A stretch of 64,000 nt of DNA from Sphingomonas beigongshangi (GCF_016820445.1 NZ_JADHDT010000004.1:186001-250000), one strand, 5' to 3'; shown: positions 34,195 to 44,434, counted from the first letter of the stretch. Notes: generated by a model not told the origin, from the sequence alone. Numbers and translations are program-made.

Positions 34195-36423
34195 TTAGAT
34201 CCGATCGGATTGAGTTAAAACGGAAAGCCGGCCCCCCGCTGCCGGCACGGGCGCATCGGCGCCCTGATCGAGGCGCCGCAGCGCCCCCGTGTCGAAGGCC
34301 ATCCGTACGATGGTGCCGCCGCCCTCCCGGTCGGCGAAAACCATGGTGCCGTGATGCTCCTCGACGATCTTCTTGACGATCGCCAGCCCCAGCCCGGTCC
34401 CGCGCGCGCGCGTCGTCACATAGGGCTCGACGATACGGTCACGCTCCGGTGGCAGGCCGATACCCGTGTCCTCCACCTCGATCGTCAGGACCTCGCCGTC
34501 CTCGCGCATCCGCATGGTCACGGTCCCGCCCGGTGCACCCTTGCTTTCGATCGCCTCGACCGCGTTCTTGACGATATTCACCAGCGCCTGGCTCAACTGG
34601 CGCCGGTCGCACACCAACGTCGGCATCGTCGCCGGATGATCGAAGGCGAACCGGATGCCAGGATGCGCAACCTCGTGCAGGAACAGCGCCTGGCGACCGA
34701 TGTCGACTGCCGATTCCTCGCGGAAGACGGGCTTCGGCATGCGCGCGAACGACGAGAATTCGTCGACCATCCGGCGCAGGTCGCCGACCTGCCGGACGAT
34801 CGTGTCGGTCAACCTGGCGAAGGTCGTATCCTCGGCATCGATCTTGCTGCCGTAGCGACGTTGCAATCGCTCCGCGGCAAGCTGGATCGGCGTCAGTGGG
34901 TTCTTGATCTCGTGTGCGATACGACGCGCGACGTCGGACCAGGCGGCACGACGCTGATCGAGAAGTTGCTGGGTGATGTCATCGAAGGTCAGGATGGGGC
35001 CGGAGTCGGTACGCGCGATGCGTACCGCAAGTGTCCGCGGCTCTCCGGGACGCGCGATCTGCACGATTGCCTCCCGCTCGCCCGATGCGACGAAATCGGC
35101 GAGTTCCGGCGCGGCGTCGCTCAGCTTCCTACCGACGAGCCCATGACCTTCGGCCCCGAGAAGCTCCGTGGCGGAATGATTGACGATACGGATTTCGCCA
35201 CCGGGAGCCGTGGCAACGACACCCGCGGATACACCGGCCATCACCGCCTCGATCAACGCGCGACGTGCGTCCAGCTGATCGTTCGCGGTCAGCAATTCAG
35301 TATTCTGCTCCTGCAGACGCCCCGTCATCTGATTGAACGCATGAGCGAGCGTGCCGATCTCATCCCGCCCACGCGGATCGGGTACGCGAGCGCTCAGGTC
35401 GCCACCGGTGACCCTGCGCGCCGCTCCCACCAGCTCGCCCACGGGCCGCACGAGGCGATCGGCGACATTCAGTGCGAACCAGACGGCGAATGCCACGATG
35501 AGAAGCGACACGACAAGCAATGCGGCATTGAAGCGCAACTGCAGGGTTCTCGATCGTGCCTGCATCGCGCGGAAGTCGGCGGTGATCTGCTCCCCGCGCC
35601 GCCACTGTGCCGCGGTCTCCGGATCGAATACCCGGGCGGCGTACAGATAGGCCCCCTCGCCATATTTCATAGGAATGATGACCGCGACCCGGTCCTTCGC
35701 CTCGATGACCACCTTCTTGGCGCCGGATCGCAGTTTCGCGACGATCTGAGGCGTGAGCACGCGGTCGAGACGGCGATGGTACGGATTGATGAAGGCCTGT
35801 GGGACCGCTTCGCCCTTAATGTAGAACGCCGCTTCCGAAAGGTTTCTGTTGAGCGCCTGGTATGCGATGCCCTGCGCGAAATATTCGCTGTCGACGGCAT
35901 GATCGGTCAGATAATAACCAAGGTCGGTCGTCATCGCCTCAGTCTGGCCCGTGACGCGATCGAGTTCTTGGTTGTAGTTGATGCGCAGCAGCGACGTCGC
36001 ATTTTCGAGCATGCCACGCGCGCGATCGGACGACCAGAATTCGACGCCGTACTGAAACAGCAGCGAGGCGAAGATCGTGACGAGAAGGGCCGGCACCGCG
36101 GCGACCGCGGAAAAGATTGCGACCAGCCGGACATGGAGCCGTCCTTCGCCGCCGATCAAGGACTGAGCCGCCCGCCGGCGGGCGATGCGGCGGCCAGCCA
36201 GCATAAGCAGGAGGATACCGGGCACGAGGTTCGCGACGAGCAGCAACGCCATCACGGGCGGAGACAGCGGCACCTGAGGCGCACTCGTCCCCGCGATGAC
36301 GAAATAGGTCGCGCCGACCACCGCGAGCCCGACGAACAGCACGACGGCCTCCAGAGCCGGCGTGATCCGAAACCAACGGCGGGGTTCGTCGTGCGTAGGG
36401 GCGGCCGGGGCAGGCGCTGTCAT
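34195..36423 (-). CDS. ntrY: Sensor histidine kinase NtrY
   Basis: This is a 742-residue membrane kinase. The N-terminus contains about four hydrophobic segments (from AVVLFVGLAVVGATYFVIAG to the one ending about 340), with a periplasmic sensor region between them; a HAMP segment follows (LNVADRLVRPVGELV). A PAS domain (about 395-500) precedes HisKA with VARRIAHEIKNPLTP (phospho-His) and a complete HATPase domain (NIVKNAVEAIE N-box; DTGIGLPPE; GTGLGLAIVKK). The ATG at 36421-36423 is chosen; the upstream frame to 36504 adds a charged stretch not typical of the family. It pairs with NtrX. Confidence 0.95.
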   Translation of the reverse strand: MTAPAPAAPTHDEPRRWFRITPALEAVVLFVGLAVVGATYFVIAGTSAPQVPLSPPVMALLLVANLVPGILLLMLAGRRIARRRAAQSLIGGEGRLHVRLVAIFSAVAAVPALLVTIFASLLFQYGVEFWSSDRARGMLENATSLLRINYNQELDRVTGQTEAMTTDLGYYLTDHAVDSEYFAQGIAYQALNRNLSEAAFYIKGEAVPQAFINPYHRRLDRVLTPQIVAKLRSGAKKVVIEAKDRVAVIIPMKYGEGAYLYAARVFDPETAAQWRRGEQITADFRAMQARSRTLQLRFNAALLVVSLLIVAFAVWFALNVADRLVRPVGELVGAARRVTGGDLSARVPDPRGRDEIGTLAHAFNQMTGRLQEQNTELLTANDQLDARRALIEAVMAGVSAGVVATAPGGEIRIVNHSATELLGAEGHGLVGRKLSDAAPELADFVASGEREAIVQIARPGEPRTLAVRIARTDSGPILTFDDITQQLLDQRRAAWSDVARRIAHEIKNPLTPIQLAAERLQRRYGSKIDAEDTTFARLTDTIVRQVGDLRRMVDEFSSFARMPKPVFREESAVDIGRQALFLHEVAHPGIRFAFDHPATMPTLVCDRRQLSQALVNIVKNAVEAIESKGAPGGTVTMRMREDGEVLTIEVEDTGIGLPPERDRIVEPYVTTRARGTGLGLAIVKKIVEEHHGTMVFADREGGGTIVRMAFDTGALRRLDQGADAPVPAAGGRLSVLTQSDRI

Positions 36424-36528
36424 CCTGCCCACAGTACAACGCACATTGTTGCACGGAAACCACAATCTTTTCTGACCGGATTTCGGTTCGTCACGCGCCG
36501 CCAAGCCGTCGGCCGCAAAAATATCGCG

Positions 36529-37956
36529 TCAATCCTCGTTCTTGGCCTGAATGCCCAGCGTATCGAGACGCTTGCGTAATGTGTTGCGATTCAGTCCCAG
36601 GGCGCGCGCCGCGCGCAACTGATTGCCGTGGTGGCGGGCGAGCATCGACTCGATCAACGGGCGTTCGACCTCCCCGATGACACGGTCGTACAGCGTGCCG
36701 TCATCGAGCGCGTCGGGCCGTTCGCGCGCGATCCGTTCGATCAGATGGTGCACAGCCGCCGCGATCTCCGGAACCGCGCGCTCGCCAGCCTCGATCGGCG
36801 CGCCGAGCATCGTGCGGATCGCGAAGACGTCGATCACCTCGTCGCGCGCCAGCGCGGCAAGCCGCCGCATCAGGTTCTCCAGTTCGCGCACGTTGCCTGG
36901 CCAGTCATAAGCGGCCAGCGCGGCCTGTGCGTCGTCGGTCAGGCGTCGACGCGGCAGGCCCTGCGCGGCTGCCGTTTCGAGGAAGTGGCGGGCGAGCAAC
37001 GGAACGTCCTGCCGTCGTTCGCGCAGCGGCGGCAATGCTACGGGCACGACGTTGAGCCGGTAATACAGGTCCTCGCGGAAATGACCGGACGTCACCTGGC
37101 CCGCAAGGTCTCGATTGGTGGCCGCGACGACGCGCACATCCGCGCGCATGGCGCGCGCGCCCCCCACGGTCGTGAACTCGCCCGACTGGAGCACCCGCAG
37201 CAGTCGCGTCTGCGCCTCGATCGGCATGTCGCCGATCTCGTCGAGGAACAGGGTTCCACCCGCGGCCTGTTCGAACCGGCCGGCGTTGCGCTGGCCCGCA
37301 CCGGTGAAGGCGCCACGTTCGTGCCCGAAAAGCTCCGCCTCGATCAGTTCGCGGGGGATCGCGGCCATGTTGATGGCCACGAAAGGTGCGTCGCGCCGAT
37401 GACCCAGATCGTGGATGGCACGCGCGACGAGCTCCTTGCCGGTACCGGATTCTCCCGAGATGAGGACGGTGAGATCGTTCGAGACGACGCGGGCGATGAT
37501 CCGATAGACGTCCTGCATCGCCGCGGATCGACCGATCAGTGGCAAGGCCGGGTCCTCGGCGGCATCGGCCTGTGGCGAGGGGACGCCCCGCGCCAGCGCG
37601 CCGGCGACGGCGCCCGTCAGCGCATCGAGGTCGAACGGTTTGGGCAGATAGTCGTAGGCGCCGACCTCGTTCGCACGCACTGCGGTGGTGAGCGTATTCT
37701 GCGCCGACAGGATGATGATCGGCAGCTGCGGCAGGCGGGCACCGATCTCCTTCACGCGCGCGATCCCGTCGCCGTCCGGCAGGACGACGTCGGTCACGAG
37801 CACGTCCGGTACGCGGGTGGCCAGGATGCGGTCGAGTTGCGCGAGCGTCTCGGCGGTCTGCACGTCGTGGCCCGCACGACGGAGCGCCTGGCTGACGACC
37901 GTACGGATCGCGGCGTCGTCGTCGACGACGAGGATCCGGTTGACGGCGCGAGTCAC
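36529..37956 (-). CDS. ntrC: Nitrogen regulation response regulator NtrC (NR-I)
   Basis: This 475-residue sigma54 activator has a receiver domain with Asp56 in VLVTDVVLPDG, an AAA+ domain with Walker A GESGTGKE and an intact GAFTGA loop (HERGAFTGAGQR), FLDEIGDMP, and a C-terminal Fis HTH (NQLRAARALGLNRNTLRKRL). The GTG start overlaps the ntrB stop by 4 bp. It activates nitrogen-assimilation promoters when phosphorylated by NtrB. A 105-bp gap separates it from ntrY. Confidence 0.97.
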   Translation of the reverse strand: MTRAVNRILVVDDDAAIRTVVSQALRRAGHDVQTAETLAQLDRILATRVPDVLVTDVVLPDGDGIARVKEIGARLPQLPIIILSAQNTLTTAVRANEVGAYDYLPKPFDLDALTGAVAGALARGVPSPQADAAEDPALPLIGRSAAMQDVYRIIARVVSNDLTVLISGESGTGKELVARAIHDLGHRRDAPFVAINMAAIPRELIEAELFGHERGAFTGAGQRNAGRFEQAAGGTLFLDEIGDMPIEAQTRLLRVLQSGEFTTVGGARAMRADVRVVAATNRDLAGQVTSGHFREDLYYRLNVVPVALPPLRERRQDVPLLARHFLETAAAQGLPRRRLTDDAQAALAAYDWPGNVRELENLMRRLAALARDEVIDVFAIRTMLGAPIEAGERAVPEIAAAVHHLIERIARERPDALDDGTLYDRVIGEVERPLIESMLARHHGNQLRAARALGLNRNTLRKRLDTLGIQAKNED

Positions 37957-38990
37957 GAGGCAGCCCTCGGCAGCAGCAGGCGCAGGGTCGTCATCTCCGG
38001 GGTTCCTTCGCGGGCATATTGTACGATGCCGCCCATGTCGCGCATCAGCTTGTCGACGAGCGCGAGCCCAAGTCCCTGCCCCTCCGGACGGCCGGAGACG
38101 AAGGGATCGAACAGATGGTCCGCGATATCGGGCGGCGCGCCAGGCCCGTTGTCGATGACGCAGATCTCGATCGGCAGTGGTATGCGTGGCCGGCCCGGCG
38201 CGGCGCTGACCGACATGCCATGCCGATAGGCCGTCGTCAGGACCAGACGGGGCTGGCGCGTGTCGCGCGTGGCTTCCTGCGCGTTCTTGAGCAGGTTGAT
38301 GAGGATCTGCAGCAGCGCGTCGCGATCGACCATCGCCGGCGGCAGCGATGGATCGAAGCGCTCCTCGATCGTCAGGCCACGTGCGAAGCCGGCAAGCGCG
38401 AGGCGGCGCGCATGCGCGATCAGCGGATAGATGTTTTCGGCACGGACGGGCAAAGGGCGCGTGTCGCTGAAATCCTGCATCCGGTCGATCAGCGCGGCGA
38501 TGCGGTCGACCTCGGTGACGATGAGGGTCGTCAGCTCACCTGCCCCGATCAACTGGGCAGCACCGCGGATGCCCGACAGCGGGTTCTTGATCTCGTGCGC
38601 GAGCATCGCCGCAGCACCGCTCGCCGCCCGGGCGCTGGCGACGCGACCGGCGGAATGGCCCAGGCCCCGTGTGCTCGCGGAGGCGTGCAGGGATATCACG
38701 CGCCAGCCGGGATAGTCGGCGAGCATCGCCGCGGCATAGTCGACCCTGATGCGTCCGCGCGGAGTTGCGATGTCGACGTCGTAGACGGCCAGGCCATGAC
38801 CGTCGCGCCCGTTGTCCTCCGGCGGCGGCAGGATCGCCGTCAGCGGCTGGCCGCGCATCACGCGCTCCGAGAGGTTGAGCAGGCCCTCCGCCAGGGCGTT
38901 GGCATGGGCGATGCGCGCCTCCGGGTCGACGACCAGCACCGCCACCGGAAGGGCGGCGAACAGATCGGCAAATCCCGGCCGACCCGCCAA
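37953..38990 (-). CDS. ntrB: Nitrogen regulation sensor kinase NtrB (NR-II)
   Basis: This 345-residue cytoplasmic kinase has a PAS domain in the first 110 residues (FAALPVAVLVVDPEARIAHA), a HisKA site at His132 in AHEIKNPLSGI, an N-box LINLLKNAQEA, a G1 box VIDNGPGAP and a G2 box GQGLGLALV. It phosphorylates or dephosphorylates NtrC in response to PII (nitrogen status). The start is TTG at 38988-38990, forced because an in-frame TGA (the dusB stop) lies three codons upstream. There is no clear Shine-Dalgarno, so it may depend on dusB translation. Confidence 0.95.
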   Translation of the reverse strand: MAGRPGFADLFAALPVAVLVVDPEARIAHANALAEGLLNLSERVMRGQPLTAILPPPEDNGRDGHGLAVYDVDIATPRGRIRVDYAAAMLADYPGWRVISLHASASTRGLGHSAGRVASARAASGAAAMLAHEIKNPLSGIRGAAQLIGAGELTTLIVTEVDRIAALIDRMQDFSDTRPLPVRAENIYPLIAHARRLALAGFARGLTIEERFDPSLPPAMVDRDALLQILINLLKNAQEATRDTRQPRLVLTTAYRHGMSVSAAPGRPRIPLPIEICVIDNGPGAPPDIADHLFDPFVSGRPEGQGLGLALVDKLMRDMGGIVQYAREGTPEMTTLRLLLPRAAS

Positions 38991-38996
38991 GAGAGG

Positions 38997-40022
38997 TCAG
39001 GCCGCTTCTGACAGCGGAGCTGCGCGCAGCGAGGGCTGACGACGGAACGGCGCGTAGAAGTCGGCAAGCATGCGCTTGACGACGGTCGCGTCCGGCTCCT
39101 GGTTCACCGCATTTCGGAACTCGGCCGATCCATTCAGCCCCTTGGTATACCAGCCGATATGCTTGCGTGCCATGTTGACGCCGGTGTGGGTGCCATAATG
39201 ATCGAGCATCGCTTCGTAATGCTCGGCGATGATGCGATATTGCTCATCCATATCAGGATCGGCGCGCCGCTCTCCGGTCGCAAACCAGTGCATCACCTGC
39301 CCCAACAGCCACGGCCGGCCGTAGGCGCCCCGGCCGATCATCACGCCGTCCGCGCCGGATTGCTCCAGCGCCGCCTCGGCATCCTCGATCGAGCAGATGT
39401 CGCCATTGGCGATCACCGGCAGGTCGACGGCATCCTTGACCCGACGGATGAACGCCCAGTCGGCTTGCCCCTTGTACATCTGGTTGCGGGTGCGGCCGTG
39501 AACGGTGATCAGCTTGACGCCGAGGTCCTGCGCGATTCGCGACAGTTCCGGGGCGTTCAGGCTGTCGTGGCACCAACCCATGCGCATCTTGAGCGTCACG
39601 GGCGCGGCCACGGCCTTGACGACGGCATCGATCAGCGCCGCGGCCAATTTCAGGTCGCGCATCAGGGCCGATCCCGCGTCGCCGTTGGTGACCTTGCGGA
39701 CCGGGCAGCCCATGTTGATGTCGATGATGGCGGCACCACGATCCTCGGCGAGCTTGGCCGCCTCCCCCATCTCATAGGGGGTGCACCCGACCAGCTGCAT
39801 CGAGACCGGCTCTTCCGAAAGGTGCCAGGCCGCCTTCTGTATGGACTGGCGCGTCTCGCGGATGGCGGCCTGACTGGCGATCATCTCGGTGACATTGAGA
39901 CCGGAGCCATAGCGACGGACGAGCGTGCGGAAGGGCATGTCGGTGACGCCGGTCATCGGCGCAAGCACGACAGGTTGGTCGATCCGCACGGGGCCGATCT
40001 GGATGGGGGTAAGGGTACGCAT
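38997..40022 (-). CDS. dusB: tRNA-dihydrouridine synthase DusB
   Basis: This 341-residue FMN enzyme reduces uridines in the tRNA D-loop. Typical features are [13 protein letters not shown] at the N-terminus, [11 protein letters not shown] with the catalytic cysteine, the KMRMGW strand, [13 protein letters not shown], and [11 protein letters not shown] with the phosphate-binding [16 protein letters not shown]. It opens the alphaproteobacterial dusB-ntrBC operon and lies divergent from ispDF across an 82-bp gap. Confidence 0.97.
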   Translation of the reverse strand: MRTLTPIQIGPVRIDQPVVLAPMTGVTDMPFRTLVRRYGSGLNVTEMIASQAAIRETRQSIQKAAWHLSEEPVSMQLVGCTPYEMGEAAKLAEDRGAAIIDINMGCPVRKVTNGDAGSALMRDLKLAAALIDAVVKAVAAPVTLKMRMGWCHDSLNAPELSRIAQDLGVKLITVHGRTRNQMYKGQADWAFIRRVKDAVDLPVIANGDICSIEDAEAALEQSGADGVMIGRGAYGRPWLLGQVMHWFATGERRADPDMDEQYRIIAEHYEAMLDHYGTHTGVNMARKHIGWYTKGLNGSAEFRNAVNQEPDATVVKRMLADFYAPFRRQPSLRAAPLSEAA

Positions 40023-40104
40023 CGGACTGCCTAAAAATCAGGCACGCCGTACCGCTTCGGCAGTGCGCTGGCAAGGTGCGACGACCGGAGCTAGGGCTGC
40101 GCCG

Positions 40105-41238
40105 ATGAACGATCGACCACGAACGACTGCGCTGATCCTGGCGGCGGGCTCCGGCACGCGGGCCGGCGGTGCGATACCGAAGCAATTCGCCAAAATCGCC
40201 GGCAAGGCCTTGGTGTCCCATGCCTATGAGGCATTCGCCAATCATCCGGCGGTTGATTCCGTCGTCGTCGTGGTCGCGCCGGGCGCGGAGGCCCAGGCTC
40301 GGGACGTGCTTGGCGACGTTCGCCTGGTGACGGGGGGGCAAGCCCGTCGCGAGTCGGTGGCGTTGGGGCTGGCGGCGATCGAGGGGGAGCGCGTCCTCGT
40401 TCACGACGCCGCCCGACCTTTCGTACCCGCGGCCGTCATCGACCGCGTCGTCTCGGCGCTGGACCAAGCCGATGGCGCCTATCCCGTGCTCGCCGTCGCC
40501 GACACTTTGGTGCGCGACGGCGCAGTGGTGTCGCGTGACGGGTTGTCACGCGTGCAGACGCCGCAGGGCTTCACCCTCGAGGCATTGCGGTCCGCCCACC
40601 GCCAATGGCCGGACGGCGAGGAGGCGACCGACGACGCCCAGATGGTGCGGCGGCTTGGCGGACGCGTCGTTCTGGTGCAGGGCGATCCGATGCTCGACAA
40701 GGTCACGCATCCCGAAGACTTCGCTGCCGCCGAAAAAAGGGTGGCATGGGAAACACGTAGCGCCTCCGGATTCGACGTCCATCGTCTCGAGGACGGGGAG
40801 GAACTGTGGCTGGGCGGCGTCCTCATCCCGCATGACAAGGGCCTGTCGGGCCACAGCGACGCCGACGTCGCGCTGCACGCGATCACCGATGCATTGCTCG
40901 GCACGATCGCCGCGGGCGATATCGGCACCCATTTCCCGCCCAGCGATCCGCAATGGAAAGGCGCCGAGTCCGGTCAATTTCTCCGCCATGCCGCCGCTCT
41001 AGTGGCGGATGTCGGCGGTCGCGTCGACTTCGTCGACCTGACCCTGATCTGCGAATCCCCCAAGATCGGTCCGCACCGTTCCGCGATGCGGGCGCGGATC
41101 GCCACGCTTCTCGACCTGCCTGAGGCGCGCGTCAGCGTGAAGGCTACAACGACGGAGAGGCTCGGTTTCACCGGCCGCGGCGAAGGTATTGCCGCACAGG
41201 CCGTGGCGACGATCCGGCTTCCGGAGCAACCGCGATGA
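40105..41238 (+). CDS. ispDF: Bifunctional IspD/IspF (MEP pathway)
   Basis: This 377-residue fusion enzyme covers two steps of isoprenoid precursor synthesis. Residues about 1-220 are CDP-ME synthase (IspD), with LAAGSGTRAGGAIPKQF for CTP binding and VLVHDAARPF; residues about 222-377 are MECDP synthase (IspF), with GFDVHRLEDG, the metal HxD and GLSGHSDADVALHAITDALLG, and the TTERLGFTGRGEGI C-terminal motif. The bifunctional form is usual in alphaproteobacteria. The start at 40105 is set by conserved N-terminal content. The following gene overlaps by 4 bp. Confidence 0.97.
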   Translation: MNDRPRTTALILAAGSGTRAGGAIPKQFAKIAGKALVSHAYEAFANHPAVDSVVVVVAPGAEAQARDVLGDVRLVTGGQARRESVALGLAAIEGERVLVHDAARPFVPAAVIDRVVSALDQADGAYPVLAVADTLVRDGAVVSRDGLSRVQTPQGFTLEALRSAHRQWPDGEEATDDAQMVRRLGGRVVLVQGDPMLDKVTHPEDFAAAEKRVAWETRSASGFDVHRLEDGEELWLGGVLIPHDKGLSGHSDADVALHAITDALLGTIAAGDIGTHFPPSDPQWKGAESGQFLRHAAALVADVGGRVDFVDLTLICESPKIGPHRSAMRARIATLLDLPEARVSVKATTTERLGFTGRGEGIAAQAVATIRLPEQPR

Positions 41239-41762
41239 AGACTGCGCTGTTCCTCTCCGCCGCGATGCTGCTGCTCGCGCAGCCGGTCCAGGCACAAAGC
41301 CGCTGTCTCACCGCGCCGGAAGCCGAGGCGGTGACGCTCGTCGCGCTTCCGACCATCCTAGAGCAGACGGGTGTCGTGTGCGCGACGCGGCTGCCGACGT
41401 CGAGCCTGCTTCGGCAGAGCGACGGTCCGTTCCTCGCACGCTACAAGGATGCGGCGGAACGCGCTTGGCCCAACGCCCGTGCGGCGATCGTCAAGCTCAG
41501 TGATCCGCTGATCGATGGTCTGCTTCAGTCCGACTATGCCCGACCGTTGCTGACCGCCGCACTGGCGCCGTTGCTGGTCGGAAGGATCAACCCCGCGGAT
41601 TGCGGCACCATCGATCGACTGGTAACGCAATTGTCTCCGCTCCCGCCGCAGAATGCCGCCGGCGTGATCGTCACCACGCTCGGCTACCTGAAAGCCGAGA
41701 AGGCGAAGGGCAAGGACAGCGCCGTGCCGGACCTGCCGCTTTGCGCAGGAAGCGCGCGATGA
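41235..41762 (+). CDS. Secreted protein of unknown function
   Basis: This is a 175-residue protein with a clear signal peptide (FLSAAMLLLAQPVQA, cut near residue 20 before QSRC). The mature part is helical with four cysteines (Cys24, Cys49, one near 123 and the last near 171), which could form disulfides, and no domain that I recognise. The ATG overlaps the ispDF stop and the next gene overlaps its stop, so the three genes are translated in tandem. Localisation is inferred as periplasmic. Confidence 0.75.
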   Translation: MKTALFLSAAMLLLAQPVQAQSRCLTAPEAEAVTLVALPTILEQTGVVCATRLPTSSLLRQSDGPFLARYKDAAERAWPNARAAIVKLSDPLIDGLLQSDYARPLLTAALAPLLVGRINPADCGTIDRLVTQLSPLPPQNAAGVIVTTLGYLKAEKAKGKDSAVPDLPLCAGSAR

Positions 41763-42262
41763 TCGACAGCGTGCTCCCAGCCGAACTCGTCGCGGCGGCG
41801 ACGAAAGTCATCGAGGCAAACCGCGCCGCGGGACGGATGGTCAGCGTCGCGGAAAGCTGCACCGGGGGCCTCGTCGCCGCGGCGCTCACCGAGATACCCG
41901 GATCCTCCGACGTGCTCGGCGCGGGCTTCGTCACCTATTCGAACGACGCGAAGCGTGCGCTGCTGAAGGTCAACGCGGACGTGCTGGACACGTTCGGCGC
42001 GGTGTCGATCGCGACCGCCTGGGCGATGGCGCAGGGCGCCCTGGCGCAAAGCGGAGCGGACGTGGCCGTGGCGATCACCGGGGTCGCAGGACCGGGCGGG
42101 GGATCGGCGAAGAAGCCGGTCGGCACCGTCATCTTCGCGCGCGCCGAGAAAGGCGCCGATCCGGCCGACGTCCACGCGGACATGAAGGCGTTCGGTGATC
42201 TGGGGCGCGGCGGCGTGCGACTTCAGGCCGCGCTGGTCGCGCTCGACCTGTTGTTGCCGTAG
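41759..42262 (+). CDS. CinA-family nicotinamide-nucleotide amidohydrolase
   Basis: This is a 167-residue, single CinA C-terminal domain protein (PncC-type) without the N-terminal MoaB-like domain. Signature segments are VSVAESCTGGLVAAALTEIPG, FVTYSNDAKRALL, and AITGVAGPGGGSAKKPVGTV. It deamidates NMN in NAD recycling. The ATG overlaps the previous stop (ATGA). Its 3' end runs 40 bp into the convergent COQ10-like gene, an unusually long antisense overlap. Confidence 0.93.
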   Translation: MIDSVLPAELVAAATKVIEANRAAGRMVSVAESCTGGLVAAALTEIPGSSDVLGAGFVTYSNDAKRALLKVNADVLDTFGAVSIATAWAMAQGALAQSGADVAVAITGVAGPGGGSAKKPVGTVIFARAEKGADPADVHADMKAFGDLGRGGVRLQAALVALDLLLP

Positions 42263-42681
42263 AGCTGCGCGGCACGCTCCTCGAACGCGCCGATCATCTT
42301 GCGAAGCGCCATGCCGAAGACCTGGCCCGCCAGCATTTCGAAAACGCGGTTCTTGAAGGCGAAGTCGACGACGAAGTCGACGGCGCATCCCTCCCCGTCG
42401 GGCCGGAAACGCCAGTCATTGTGGAGATACTTCAGCGGCCCGTCGATATATTCGACATGGATGCGGCCGGGGCGCTCCTTCTCGACCTTCGACGTGAAGG
42501 TCTCGCGCAGCCCCTTGAAGCCGACGATCATGTCGGCGAGCGTCGCCGTATCACTGTCCTGGCGCACGCGCATCGCGCTGACCCACGGCAGAAACTCCGG
42601 ATAGTGCTTCACGTCGGCGACGAGATCGAACATCTGTTCCGGCGTATAGGGAAGCCGGCGCGTCTCATTATGCTTGGGCAT
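42223..42681 (-). CDS. COQ10/RatA-like START-domain protein
   Basis: This is a 152-residue protein of the polyketide-cyclase/START superfamily. The features [30 protein letters not shown] and [25 protein letters not shown] match the group covering ubiquinone-binding COQ10 and the ribosome-associated RatA. It sits downstream of lipA with a 14-bp overlap (42668-42681), an order conserved in alphaproteobacteria, so a respiratory quinone role is more likely than toxin action. The 3' end overlaps the CinA-family gene on the other strand. Confidence 0.9.
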   Translation of the reverse strand: MPKHNETRRLPYTPEQMFDLVADVKHYPEFLPWVSAMRVRQDSDTATLADMIVGFKGLRETFTSKVEKERPGRIHVEYIDGPLKYLHNDWRFRPDGEGCAVDFVVDFAFKNRVFEMLAGQVFGMALRKMIGAFEERAAQLYGNNRSSATSAA

Positions 42682-43609
42682 GAACCGGCTGCGTCCCCGC
42701 CAACTTCGCCGCGCGCGCGGCCTTCATCTTCGCGAAATCGTCGCCGGCGTGATAGCTCGAACGGGTCAGTGGCGAAGACGCGACCAGCAGGAAACCCTTT
42801 GCCCGAGCGATCGACGCATAAGCGGCAAAGGCCTTCGGAGTGACGAACTCCGCGACCTTCGCGTGTCGCGGGGTCGGCTGCAGATACTGCCCCATGGTCA
42901 GGAAGTCGATGTCGGCGGAGCGCATGTCGTCCATGACTTGATGGACCTCCAGCCGCTCCTCGCCCAACCCGAGCATGATCCCCGACTTGGTGAAGATCGA
43001 GGGATCGAGCTTCTTGACGCTCTCCAGCAGCCGAAGCGATGCGTAATAGCGGGCGCCCGGCCGGATCGTCGGATAGAGCCGCGGGACGGTCTCCAGATTG
43101 TGGTTGTAGACGTCCGGGCGCGCCGCGACGATCGCCTCGACCGCGGCCTCGTGCTTGTTGCGGAAATCGGGTGTCAGGATCTCGATCGTCGTCGTGGGGT
43201 TCGAGCGACGGATGGCTTCGATCACCTTGACGAACTGCTTGGCCCCACCATCGGGAAGGTCGTCGCGATCGACGGAGGTGACGACGATATGCTCGAGCCC
43301 CATCTGCGCGGCAGCGTCGGCAACGTTCTGCGGCTCCATCGGGTCGACCGCGCGCGGCATCCCCGTCTTGACGTTACAAAAGGCGCAGGCGCGCGTGCAC
43401 GTATCGCCAAGGATCATCACCGTGGCATGCTTCTTGGACCAGCATTCCCCGATATTCGGGCACGCCGCCTCCTCGCACACCGTCGTCAGGCTCTTCGAGC
43501 GCATCAGTTCGCGCGTTGCGGCAAACCCCGCGCTGGTCGGCGCCTTCACTCGGATCCAGTCGGGCTTGCGCTGCCGCTCGGGGCGGGCCACCTGCGTCAT
43601 CTCGTTCAT
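42668..43609 (-). CDS. lipA: Lipoyl synthase
   Basis: This 313-residue radical-SAM enzyme inserts sulfurs into octanoyl-protein to make lipoyl-dependent enzymes (for example the lipoylated PdhB and E2 of PDH). Two iron-sulfur cluster signatures are visible: the auxiliary cluster [12 protein letters not shown] and the radical-[13 protein letters not shown] (CxxxCxxC), plus the C-terminal [10 protein letters not shown] serine region. It is likely co-transcribed with the COQ10-like gene. It is divergent from the carbonic anhydrase across 116 bp. Confidence 0.97.
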   Translation of the reverse strand: MNEMTQVARPERQRKPDWIRVKAPTSAGFAATRELMRSKSLTTVCEEAACPNIGECWSKKHATVMILGDTCTRACAFCNVKTGMPRAVDPMEPQNVADAAAQMGLEHIVVTSVDRDDLPDGGAKQFVKVIEAIRRSNPTTTIEILTPDFRNKHEAAVEAIVAARPDVYNHNLETVPRLYPTIRPGARYYASLRLLESVKKLDPSIFTKSGIMLGLGEERLEVHQVMDDMRSADIDFLTMGQYLQPTPRHAKVAEFVTPKAFAAYASIARAKGFLLVASSPLTRSSYHAGDDFAKMKAARAAKLAGTQPVHAQA

Positions 43610-43725
43610 GGGCGCGAGATAGCGCCTGTGGCCGCCGGAAACAACGCGTGTGCCACGAAGCGTTGCTATGGGACCGCAAAGGCCCGACGCGCGTTTGCGC
43701 GGCGATACGAGCTTGGGAGACGAAC

Positions 43726-44355
43726 GTGACCGATTTTGCCGACATGATCCAGGGCTACCATCGCTTTCGCGACACCGGCTGGGCGCAGCAGCGCGAGCGG
43801 TGGGACGAGCTGAAGGACGGCCAGAGCCCCAAGGTTATGGTGATCGCCTGCTCCGACAGCCGGGTCGATCCGGCGCAGATCTTCGACGTCTCGCCGGGCG
43901 AGATCTTCGTGGTGCGCAACGTCGCCAACCTCGTTCCGCCCTATGAGGTCGGCGGTGGGCGCCATGGCGTGTCCGCGGCGCTCGAATTCGCCGTGACCCA
44001 GCTGGAGGTGCCGGAGGTCGTGGTCATGGGCCATGCCTCCTGCGGCGGGTGCGCGGCGTCGCTGTCCGGCGCGTTCGACGGCCATGCGCCCGGCGACGGT
44101 GGCTTCATCGCGCAATGGGTCGGTCTGCTCGACGAGGCGCGTGAGAAGGTGCGCGCGGAAAAGCTCGACGGTCCCGAGGCGACGCGGGCGATGGAGCATG
44201 AGGCGGTACGCGTCAGCCTTGCCAACCTGCGTACCTTCCCGTTCGTGAAGGAGCGCGAGGACGCCGGCAAGCTCGCGCTGCGCGGGGCCTATTTCGCCAT
44301 TGCCGATGGCGTCCTGCACGTCATGGACGATCAGGGCCGCTTCGCCGCGGCATGA
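43726..44355 (+). CDS. Beta-class carbonic anhydrase
   Basis: This is a 209-residue cytoplasmic enzyme interconverting CO2 and bicarbonate. Zinc and active-site motifs are present: ACSDSRVDP (Cys, Asp, Arg) and HASCGGC (His, Cys). The GTG at 43726 is supported by GGGAGA a few bases upstream and by N-terminal alignment with the family ([13 protein letters not shown]); the long upstream open frame is antisense to lipA and is not used. The downstream hairpin separates it from ppk2. Confidence 0.94.
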   Translation: MTDFADMIQGYHRFRDTGWAQQRERWDELKDGQSPKVMVIACSDSRVDPAQIFDVSPGEIFVVRNVANLVPPYEVGGGRHGVSAALEFAVTQLEVPEVVVMGHASCGGCAASLSGAFDGHAPGDGGFIAQWVGLLDEAREKVRAEKLDGPEATRAMEHEAVRVSLANLRTFPFVKEREDAGKLALRGAYFAIADGVLHVMDDQGRFAAA

Positions 44356-44360
44356 TGCCC

Positions 44361-44411
44361 GGCTCCGGACCCGTCACCCAAGCCGTGCCGGTGCGGTGAC
44401 GGGCCGGAGCC
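44361..44411. terminator. Long imperfect hairpin between can-type gene and ppk2
   Basis: GGCTCCGG (44361-44368) pairs with CCGGAGCC (44404-44411) and CCCGTCACC (44370-44378) with GGTGACGGG (44395-44403), giving a 17-bp stem with one bulged A. It lies just after the carbonic anhydrase stop and 24 bp from the convergent ppk2 stop. There is no U-tract, so Rho-independent termination is not assured. Confidence 0.55.
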
Positions 44412-44434
44412 GTCGGATAGCCGATTGCGCAGGT

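Noticed and set aside
36424..36528. Sigma54 promoter before ntrY
   Set aside because: No GG-N10-GC with TGGCAC/TTGC character was found in the gap.
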